This document shows, in pieces, positions 45,296 to 57,200 of a stretch of 64,000 bases of DNA. The translations under genes were made by a program, and so were the position numbers. How positions within the stretch are numbered: position 1 is the first letter of the stretch; the number at the start of each line of letters is the position of its first letter. The stretch comes from Beroe forskalii (lineage: Eukaryota; Ctenophora; Nuda; Beroida; Beroidae), in contig WFMF01000046.1 in the NCBI GenBank assembly GCA_011033025.1, forward strand, positions 62,001-126,000. The letters are read 5' to 3'. The notes under the pieces were generated by a model. That model ran no database searches. It saw only the letters and a program-made list of their open reading frames with translations, and was not told where the DNA came from.

Positions 45296-47008
45296 ACGGA
45301 CAAACGGTTGCTTAGCAACACTTAGGAACAGTTGCTTAGCAACATTTGGGAACAGTTGCTTATTGCTTAACAATAGCAAGAACTTAGGGATAGTTGCTTA
45401 GAGTGAGCTAGAACTTTAGTGGTTATAAAGAAATCACTTCAGGACTAAATTATGGTTTTTAAGCAAAAATAGTATAATCTGAAGACTCTGACTTATATGA
45501 AACTGATGTTTAGGAGTTTTAAATTTTGAGATTTAAAAACTTTTTATGTATATACACCTGCATGCAATGAAAATCAACGGAGTCAATTTATATCACCGCT
45601 TCATGGATGCATGTGGATAACAGACTTCACTACATTCACCACACTTGGATAAAATCAAATTTAGGCCATAATTTTGATTTTTAATCATATGAATCATGCT
45701 GTTTTGTAGCTATTTTCAAAGTTTGATTTGAGTTCAGATATATGTTTTCAGTTTATAAAATACTCAGATAAATAATTTATTTCAAATTGTGAGATTGAAG
45801 AGGATTTTCACATTCTATCAAATTGTAAGATAAAAGAATGTGGAACTGTCAGTGACCATTCTACTTCTCTCCGCCACATGAATGGAGATAAGGGATCGTT
45901 CTCACCTCAAGTTGTTGATTTTTGGCAAAATTCATATCACCTCCCTTTATTTTTGCTACGATATAATCTAGCGTTATCATTTGAAAACTCCCTCCCCTGG
46001 CTGACTAGTGATTACTTTCCAAAATGTGGGGTGTGAACGATACCTTATTATATGAGGGTATGTGATAATGCTACTGGCTCCAATGCTGCACTTTAATTAC
46101 GGGTAATTTATAAGAATTTATTTTTCAATGTAGATAAGTGAAAGCTATGTTATGAATATTCGATTGTATCTAGATACTGAAAATTACCGTACGCTCGTTA
46201 TAAAATGTCTTTTATTTTAAGGTATGTCTATCTTATCATTTAAAATATGTCAAGGGAGTATTTGAAACTGACATCGGTTCGGAAACAGCGAGGTTAAGCT
46301 GCCTTAAGAAGTTGGGGCCCAAATTGGGAAAGGGATGTGGGAACGAAAACCAGAATAAATGGTGATGACCATCAATATGCTATCAATATTGCTAAAATGC
46401 ATTCTTTGAATTCAAGCCACTTTTGAAATGTGATAAATTAGGCCTATAGGAATTAGCAGATCATAATACTGGCTCAATAGCTCCAGTGATTAGATTCAAA
46501 TCAGTCTCCATGGCAACGAACAAACATTGTGGATCTAAATGAAGCTAGAAACAATAGCCCCGCTCCGATTACAAATTAAGCAAGTTTGCCGAACAGTGCA
46601 TGCCCGTTATTAACCAATCACAAGACGCCATAGCTGCTCGCAGCAAATGATCGCAACATCGTACGACATTTTGTTGTGAGTTGTTGTTTTCTGGCCAATG
46701 AAACCATGGCGTTTGAATTCGGAGCTGCCCGGGTCTTCACAAGTGTATCATGCAATCTCATTCTCAAACTTGTTTCTGCCTTTTGTCGGCCCTCCACGAA
46801 GTAAAATTACTCTTGCAGGACGTTTAACTGTAGCGTACGACTGCCAAGTGAATTGAATTTGATATTAGATTGAGGCCATGTCCTGGAATAACCCAGTTCC
46901 TTAAAAATTTATCCATGATTTTCGTAACGTTTTAGCGACAATCGTTGGGTTTTAATATTGAACTGAAACTTGGACACTTTTAATTAAATCTTATTTTCAA
47001 TAGCAAGA
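45296..47008. promoter_or_regulatory. Intergenic region: CBS 3' UTR and dynein light chain promoter
   Basis: The first ~150 bp repeat ttgcttagcaaca and belong to the CBS 3' end. Two CCAAT boxes (aaccaatcac at about 46612 and gccaatgaaa at about 46694) lie some 300-400 bp before the dynein light chain ATG and may mark its promoter; a short 5' UTR intron there is possible. Otherwise AT-rich and featureless. Confidence 0.4.
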
Positions 47009-47433
<425 letters not shown>

Positions 47434-48236
47434 AATGGGACGCTTGCAATTGGAGTAGCTTCAAATGACCTCAACATCCTGTCAAGATGTAGATTGTGTC
47501 AGTCAGGGACAGAGTCAAGACGTGGAGACGAACTTAGCTCAAAAGAAGCAGGATTTATAAAACCCCCTTCATAATCTAGTGATAATGCGTAGAGTAATCT
47601 CTATTAATAAGTGTGTTTTAAAGTTACCCTTCGAACAGATTACGTAGCTAATTACTGTTTTAAAGTGCCATGTTATGAAATTGTTTAAGTTGTTATGAGG
47701 GAGGGAAGAAACAACAATTTTATCAAAGCTATGAAATATAAAAACATAAGAGTGCACATACTACATACTGATATAAAAACAGGGTATCTTGGATATTTCA
47801 TCCGCTAAAAGAATTTAATAAACCGTTTTATAAATCTCTAAAATCTCTGAAGTGGATGATCATAATCATCATGATAAAGTTTGATTGGAAAGTAAAACGA
47901 AGGAGGAAATGTTCACGTATCACTTTGACAAAGTGTATTACCCTTCCAGAAAATTAATGTGATTTCGAACGACCAGTTGATGACAGCAAACTACCATTTC
48001 ACCCCTCATGTGTGACTTGATCCGTGAACATTTTCCAAATTATCTAGGTTACAACACAACACATGAAGTATAAAAAACTTGTCTGAAAGGCTAAGTCACA
48101 TAAAAGGGTCACTGAAAGGGCTTGCCAAACTTTAAACATCCGAAATAATTTATTGCTTAATTTAAGGATCCTTGCAAAAAATAAAATATAGGATTAAAGC
48201 TTCCCTGAATCTCTATTTTAAGATTCGTATTGTCCT
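47434..48236. other. Intergenic, tail-to-tail genes
   Basis: Contains the 3' UTR of the dynein light chain gene (an AATAAA lies at about 47818) and of SARDH on the other strand. No other feature was seen. Confidence 0.5.
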
Positions 48237-51200
48237 TTAACTCGTAGGTTCTTTCGGATCAAACGGAGCAGCAAGTGATACCTCAGCGTCGTACATTTCA
48301 CCCATGCATTCCACCTGAAAACACACGAGGCTTGTTAATAGACTACAAATGGAATAACACCAGATCACATGAGGTGGGTTAGGGGCTGTACATGAAATAA
48401 TCCACAAAATGTAGGCAACTTTATATCCCCCCCTCCTACGTCCGCATTAGCCAGACCCCAACTCCCCGTCATTGAGGGCGTCCTTTATGGACGGACCCTC
48501 AACAGATTACAAGTGAAAAAAGTGACGTTATTATCAACGTTTAGAATGATGAATCTTTGACATAAAACCCTCACTGTTTTGTTTTCTATCACAGTAGAAT
48601 TTAACCACAATCGGTAGGATCCGGAGTCCGGACCCCATTGTGTGGATCACACGGCACATGATAAAGGTATCTTCCGTTCCATGGAAAAGGATCTCTGTTG
48701 GTCCACACCTAAAATCATGAGTCCTACCCCCTCCCATGAAGTTAAATGATTACCGACCTCCGTCACAGCTCATTCCTACAATGTAAAGTAAGGAATCCGC
48801 ATGGACCCATTGCGAATAAAATCTTATAATTCCAGCCATTATAATACCAGTCATTGGTGAAGCAGATTCTCAGCATATCATCTAAAAATAAAGCGATTCC
48901 AAGGCATAGCACCGGCACATAATAGTGATGATTATCCAGGCAATAAAAACAGATTATGAGCATCTCATATGGGAAAGAAAAGCTCAAGATAATTAGCAAT
49001 TATACTTATGACTTAGTACCATTCGCGAAATTCTGCCTAAATCGATGCAACACACTGCATTATTCAGCTGGAATTCAAGCAGCTGACTTCATTCTAGGCG
49101 GTCTCCAGGCAGGTTTCGTGTACGCTTGAAAACGGGCCGAGGCTCGATATTTCCGCGTTTTATACCACTGAATTCTTATTTCCGCGTTAAATTTGCCTGC
49201 TGCTTCGATTGCATTTGTGGTACGGCTGCGGGGTCCAAAATAAACTGATACAAAATACAAGGATACAAAGAAGTTATTCTAGTTTACGTTTTCCTTTCAC
49301 ACGTAATACGTTTGGAGTTTGGACCACTTCCAATGAAAGTATGTTTTGGTACGTTCAACGAACATTTCGACAAGTTGCGCGCGCAATAAATAATTTCAGG
49401 GCGCGCAAATTAAATTTTAAAGTTTGTCGCGTTTTCCGTTCAGTCGACTGGTATGCGACTCAACTAGCAGGAATTTTCCACAATATCGCCTAATCTGTTC
49501 CCTCTTAAAACCCAATCACGCACCGCTTTGATTCCAGCCAAAAGCTGATGTTTAAGAACAGAGAAGTACTAATCAGTCCTTTCTATTACCACTGTCTCCT
49601 TGACAACACCCGTTTGTAGGAAGGGTTAGAAACAACAGCTCCAAACCCCCTTCTATTACCTGGTATTTCCCTGACTTCACCCAATCCAAGTTAATCTTGT
49701 CAGGGTGGTTGACATATCCCCAAGCTACGTTACAACCCACACTGTAACCGTATGCAGTACGAGACACGTAACCCACAATCTCACCGTCTCTATACACTGT
49801 CTCTAGGGTTACCAGAGGGACAGGGCTGAAATAAGAGGTATTGTAACGAGATATTGAGATAAGGGGAATTATAGAATAAATATGTCCTCACCCAGCGGTA
49901 CACTTGGCTAATATGGAAATTATAGCTATTGGCGTGTCCAATGAGTCGTCAAGACGGCTTGATATCAAGGTCGAACACGCCCCTATGAATTACTAATTGG
50001 TGTTGGTTATGGCTGTCTTGTAACTTTCCATAATTTGACCAAGAACTGATGAATATAGTCAATAATCACGCGGTTACCATCCGTTACCAGCTATGTCCAA
50101 TCCTGCCATATTTAAAACTGCTTAATTCACGGCTTAAAACTGCATATCTGAATCTTATGAATTCAAACCCACCAACTGTACCACACAACTCTTATTTACC
50201 TGTCGACTTTGAGACAAACAAGTCGCTTCTTGACACCATTCTTCTTCTGCGCAAGCAAAGCATCTCTCCCCAAGAAGTCAGTTCCTGCTTTGAGTTTAGC
50301 GTTTACGAGCCATGCCATTCCTGCTTCGAGAGGGGTGGTGTCTGGTCTTACATCCTCATGCCAATGCTTGTATCCTGTTAGGGGGTCACCAGGGGTCAGT
50401 AGGGGTCACCAGGGGGTCAGTAGGGGTCACCAGGGGGTCAGTAGGGGTCAGCAGGGGGGGTCAGTAGGGGTCAGCAGGGGGTCAGTAGGGGTCACCAGGG
50501 GGTCAGTAGGGGTCAGCAGGGGGTCAGTAGGGGTCACCAGGGGGTCAGTAGGGGTCAGCAGGGGGTCAGTAGGGGTCACCAGGGGGGTCAGTAGGGGTTA
50601 CCAGGGGGTCAGTAGGGGTCACCAGGGGTCAGTAGGGGGTCACCAGGGGTCAGTAGGGGGTCAGTAGGGGTTCACCAGGGGGTCAGTAGGGGGTCACCAG
50701 GGGGTCACCAGGGGTCAGTAGGGGGTCAGTAGGGGTTCACCAGGGGGTCAGTAAGGGGTCACCAGGGGTCAGTTGGGGTGACCAGGGGTCAGTAGGGGGT
50801 TCACCAGGGGGTCAGTAGGGGGTCACCAAGGGGTCAGTAGGGGGTCAGTAGGGGGTCACCAGGGTCAGTAGGGGGTCACCAGGGGTCAGTAGGGGGTCAC
50901 CAGGGGTCAGTAGGGGGTCAGTAGGGGTTCACCAGGGGGTCAGTAAGGGGTCACCAGGGGGGCAGTTGGGGTGACCAGGGGGTCAGTAGGGGTCACCAGG
51001 GGGTCAGTAGGGGTTCACCAGGGGTCAGTAGGGGTCACCAGGGGGTCACCTGCACCAGGGGGTCAGTAGGGGTTACCAGGGGGTCAGTTGGGTTACCAGG
51101 GGGTCACCAGGGGTGGTGTCTGGCCTTACATCCTCAAGCCAATTGCCAATGCTTGTACCCTGTTAGGATATTAGGGTATGAAATTAGACATTATAGGTCC

Positions 51201-54200
51201 ATCAAACTCACCAAATAATGATAAATTGACATTTCTCAAAGTAATAGGTTCCAGCAACATTATAAAACAAATGAGCACCTTAGAATAATTAATCTGAACA
51301 TCTTGAAATTTAATCGTAGCATCTTAACATTTAATCTTAATAACATCTCAACATTTCATCACACCCCACTAATTTTATACTTCGGATGTATCTAGGAATA
51401 ATATAAGAATTTTTGACGCTCTAGGGCTGACTATACGCTGCACCTCATGGAAATTGACCTGTGTATCGTAAGATATATTGAGCCCTAACTTTGATAGTTT
51501 CATATTGTCCGTGATACGATGCCCGTATCAATGCGTGGAAGTCAATGCTTCAATAAACTAAAGCCTTTCATTAAGTACATACCAATTTCAATATTTACAT
51601 TTATTTCAAATTTTATCGACTGTACGCGATTCAAAATCATTTTTTTATTCCTCATTTTTATTCCTGTTGTTCAACATTTTTACTTAGGTTCCGCTTGATT
51701 ACAATTTCACTGATGTAACGAATTTTTCTCTAAAAATTGACTGCTTTAAGGTAGCATGAATACTAGTTGAAAAGACACCGATATCAAGAAGTTGAGAAAT
51801 CTACCGAGCAAGGAAACGACAAGAGATAATTCCACTTTAGGACGGCTACGGAACTAAGAACTTTGTTAAAGTGCCCTGTCCAGGGAACACCAGCCATGGC
51901 TGCGATAGTGTTGGCAGTGTTGGTGAGAGTGTTACTGTTTGACTCATCTGGAACTCAAGTAGATCCCGGGGATCCTATAACCGCTGACTTTACCCTTCTA
52001 CCATACCGTGGTGAGTGGTTACAGTTACAATCTGGGTTTGTGATATGACTTGAGAACACTATCTGTAGATACCAACACAATAGTTCGGTCTGAGTCGTAA
52101 TGTAATCTGGGTTTGTGTTGAGAAACACAACCTGTAGAAACCAACACAATAGTTCGGTCTGATCGGAATGTAATCTGAGTTTGTGTTGAGAACACTATCT
52201 GGAGAAACCAACACAATAGTTCGGTCTGAGTCGTAATGTAATCTGAGTTTGTGTTGAGAACACTATCTGGAGAAACCAACACAATAGTTCGGTCTGAGTC
52301 GTAATGTAATCTGGATTTGTGTCGAGAAACACTTTCTTTAGAAACCTCCCAAACCTGTAATCCGAGTTTGTGTTGAGAACACTATCTGTAGATACCGAAA
52401 CAATAGTTCGGTCTGAGTCGTAATGTAACCTGGGTTTGTGTTGAGAAACACAACCTGTAGAAACCAACACAATAGTTCGGTCTGAACCTCTCGCGAGGTT
52501 CCTCTGAGAAACCAACACAATAGTTCGGTCTGAGTCGTAATGTAACCTGGGTTTGTGTTGAGAACACTATCTGTATAAACCAACACAATAGTTCGGTCTG
52601 ATCGGAACCTCTCGCGAGGATCCTCTGAGAGCTCTCAGAGGTTAACCACCCTGACCAAGTCATCCTTTCACTTACTACTTAATTACTTAGTACAATAAAA
52701 TAGCTACATCTAACCATGCACATGGCCATTTAAAATAACACCCCCGATTATTCATGACTTATCACCTAATTTGACCCAATTGAATTTCTTCTAATTCCTA
52801 GCATTGGCTGGGAATCGAACCCGGGATGTTTAGATTACGATCAACACTTCATACCATTACACCACCTGAATGTCCTCTAATTCCAGGCATTGGAGAGCTG
52901 GAGTTTCCAGGGGACATAGAAAGCTACGTCAAGATCCTCCCAGGCATCCGGATCCCAATGATGCTGAATGGGTTCACAGTCTCCTTCTGGGTTTACGAAA
53001 CACCTGTAGAGGATAGCACAGGCTACGTTTTCTCCTACGCTACAATGGTCCCTCCTGGCGAGGGAGGTCTCATGATAGGACTCGATGAGGGGAAAGTGGT
53101 GGTCAACATGAAGCCACAGACAGTTGTCTCGAGAGGTTTTTATAAATCACTTTATCAGAGAATGCCTCAACTGACTTAATCAATGAGTTAATCAGAGAAT
53201 TGCCTCATCTGACTCAATCAATGAGTTAACCAGAGAATTGTCCCAAGAGGTTTTAAGATTAATTTCTATAACTTTTCTATCGCTTCCCAATGAAACCTGG
53301 TAACAGTCCTATCTTACAGATCCCGTTGTCCCTAGCAACACGTGGTGCCACGTGGTGGTCACGTTAGAGAACACTGAATTGAAGCTCTACGTAGATACAA
53401 CTAAGCGGGACTTAGTGGCGACTCAACTTGACACCGTACTTATTGCACCAGGCGGCACTCTAATCATCGGACAGGTCTGGTTTAACTCAAGAACTTAAGA
53501 GTTTATAATAACAGCAGGTATTTCATAGTTCTTTTGTCGAAGAAGTAGCCTCTGCATTAGCCTTAGTCAGTAGTAGAAATGGCAGGGAATCGAACCCAGG
53601 ATCTTTCGATCACAAGCCAGACTGAATGCCATTACACCAACTGAACACACTAACTGATACGATTCCCGTCTTCTAAACCTCACACTTTCAGAGGGTTTCG
53701 GTCTGAATCCAGGCCTCAGGAACTACATTGAATTCCAACCTAGCTGCTCGTTCTCCGGCAAACTGCGCCAGTTGTATTGGCTCTCTTTTCCTCTCATAGA
53801 GGAAAAGTTGAGGAAGTCTACCTGAATGGGATGGCAGGTAGCAAACGACCAGTTAACATTTCTCAATCAAATCGGTTTCGGTTGGCTGAAACGCCCGGTT
53901 GACCGGTAGTTGGGTTTCAGTTCGGTTATTACTAATGTTTCCTAATGCCAGGAGCTGAACTCACATATTACATCGTGGGATGGAGTGAGGTTCTGGACAA
54001 CGAGAGTAGGGTTGGGAACGTGGTAGAGAGAGAAGGGGACAGTGACGCAGAGGAGGAAGAGATGGAAGAAGAAGAAGGAGGAGGAGACACAGGAGAGGAA
54101 AGGGGGGAAGAAGAGGACAGACCAGTTCCAGGTATTAGCATCATAACGATGCTTCTTCATTTCCAATGTTAGGGATGCTATCTCGTGATCTCTTGATAGC

Positions 54201-57200
54201 ATCCCAATATTGATGAAGTTAACGATCTATTCAGCAATGATTCATTCACAGTTATGAACTCAACAAAGACCAAAATGAAGTTGGGGCTTCTTTTTTGGTC
54301 TAAAACACAACCATCCATCTTACCTACGAAAATTCGAAGTTTTTTAGTGGAAATTTTCTTGATTATTTCAGAGTTTCAGGAAAAAAGTATCGTTACGTAA
54401 ACATTCAACTGAAAATTCCCTTATTAACCCAATTTATTGCTCAGAAAGCCTCATCAATATAGCATCTCAGAATCTCAGATCTTATCAAAGGTTAATGCAC
54501 ATGTCAATAAAGTGGGGTAGATTATAAGCGCAGCCCACTGCCAGAGAAATGTCAACTTCTTTCCAGAATGAGCAAGATCACAGAACAAACTGGGTAATTG
54601 TGGGATTATTTCTCTCACGATTGAGTATTCATTGTAATTGTAGCTTTGTAGTCACTGACGATTACTGTAATTATAGCAATGACGCTACGCTTAAACAATT
54701 TCTATTAATTGACTAATTGAATGCTACATTAACTGATTGTCTGAAATATGAAATTGTCAAACAAAAATGAGAACCTCTCATTAAATAATTTAAACCTCTC
54801 CTACCTTTGAAATAAATCACATGTTTTTGATCGTTTGAGAAATCCCCAGACAATTAAACCACCAACCTTTCTCCGAGGATAGCGCGTCTATGGCCCTGTA
54901 TCCGGCATTAACGAGCCCATGCTCCTTCCCCGCCTCCATCAAACTCTGGTATACCTCCACTAGACCCTCAGTGGGGATGTGCAGTTCCCAACCCAGCTCA
55001 CCCACAAACGTGAGACGCATTAAGCGGACCTGAGATAGTGCGCATTTGAAATGTGCCGCACCTGGAATAGTGCGTATTTGAAATGTGCCGCACCTGAGAT
55101 AGTGCGCATTTGAAATGTGCCGCACGTGAGATAGTGCGCATTTGAAATGTGCCGATCAACTGGGATAGTTTTAATGAGACATTAACATGGAAACATTTTA
55201 TTGTTTTAACTTATAAGTGAAATGGTGCTTTTTGATTGTTATGAAAATGATTTTGATATGTTCATGGAATATGTTCAATTAATTGACCAACATTTCTTTC
55301 CATTTGTCTTGTTGGGTGATTTAAAATTTTAAGGAAATGTTTAGAAATTCTTTCTTTCAAATATCTGTAAGTCTGAAAACACTTCTTCCTTTTAAATATC
55401 TACAGTAATTCAAAATAAATTCCACCCTCCCCGTCCTAACCTGGTGCCCAGCAATAGTCGTGAGTTGGTGAGTTGAGAAGGGGAAAGCCTCGTTTGACAG
55501 ATCCGCATCACAAATACTCTCCAGTATTTTCCTGCTGTTAGGGCCCTGCACACTCAGCATTCCGAACTCAGAACTGTGCTCTGTAAAGTTATTTTATCAG
55601 ATTAGCACTGTGCTCTGCAAAGTTATTTTATCGGATTAGCACTGTGCTCTGCAAAGTTATTTTATCTTAAGTCTCTGCAAAGTTAATTAATAGACATAAG
55701 ACAAGCTCTAGAACATATAAGACAAGCTCTGAATTTAAAAATCAAGCACCAACAATCAGCGTATTTCAGTCTATCGTCGAATTAAGCAAGAACAACTGAA
55801 TGAAACTCCTTCCAAAGTTAGTAGTAGAATGAAAGTACCTGTCATTGTAACATCGAACTGCTTTTCGTCTATAACTCGTGCGATGTGGAACTTATCTCTA
55901 GTGGAGGAACCACCCCCAGCGGCTATGTAGAACCTATCATGTCCTGTCCTGTGGGGGTATAGTTTAGTAAATGGGGGGGTTATAGTTTAGTCAATAGGGG
56001 GTTGGGGTGGGGGTTGAGGAACCGCCCCCAGCCGCTATGTAGAACCTATCATGTCCCGTCCTGCGCGAAGATGAGGTTGAATTATCTTAGAATAAGGTTA
56101 TCAAACTCTTATCCAAATTCAATGTCGGCATGTCCTGGGGGTTTATTAATTTCTGCATTTTTATTTACAACCAGTCTAGCAGTCTACAGGTCTTAGTCAG
56201 GTTACCAACCAATATTTCGAAAGTAAATGCAAATTTCAATCTCGACTCCTAATTTCAATACAACCTTTACTCACTCCGGGCAAGGTTCGATGTGGGAGAC
56301 AGTGAGGTCGGTCTCTGATCCCCCGTTCTTATTCAGCATGTTGGTGTAGACAGTCCCTCCTTGTCCTTTGTTAATGTTCGAGCAGCACAGGTAATCAACT
56401 GCGGCCTGGAAGGGGAAGGGTTGTAATTATTATGTTTAAAATACTTTAATTACTTTGTACTGAAATAAAACACTAAATAAAATAAATAACGATGAATATT
56501 AAAATCTTATCATTTTAGAATTGTGAGAACGTTTTAATCTGCAAACCACAGTTTATAAGTCAATGAAATTTGATCTATTATGCCTTCATGAAGTAATATC
56601 ATTGATAAAGTGGTTGATATTAACTTCATTAGAACTCTGATGGCACTTACGCAGAACTCTGCTTTAAATTAATTTAATATTGAAGCAGGGTCTTTAAAGG
56701 TCATGCGGGTCACGTTATATTTAATGAAAATATTATCTAATCATTATATTATTCAGAGGACCTGTAACAGGGTCAATATATGTCATGTTGCTTAGAGGGT
56801 GACAAACCCCTCAGATGTCCTCACACTTGCTTCATTTCGTTGATATGCTTATTCAATATACATGACCCGTGTGCGTGACCATTCATTAAAGAAACTAGGG
56901 TTAACAATTCATTTGGAAAAGGCTTTGGATGTGGATTCAGAGAAAAACATAAAAAATTTTCTTTTCTTAACAAGAGACATTGTTGATCATATTGTACTAT
57001 TGCAGCACTTCTGTACTGTGGTATGTGGAGCTAAGAAGAGAATAAAGAAAATTATTCATTCCATTATGCGGCTCATAAACAATTATCCGATATTTCAGTT
57101 AAGATAAAAAATATGCTGCATAAACTTTTCTCTGGATCAGTATCTATTTAGTGAATTGTATATCCTAGTTTCTTTGAGATCACTAGGAAATACAATCCAC

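Noticed and set aside
52025..52663. Several minus-strand frames rich in [13 protein letters not shown]
   Set aside because: By-products of the 68-bp tandem repeat.
52800..53645. Functional tRNA genes on the minus strand
   Set aside because: A and B boxes are present but acceptor stems do not pair; better explained as tRNA-derived repeats.
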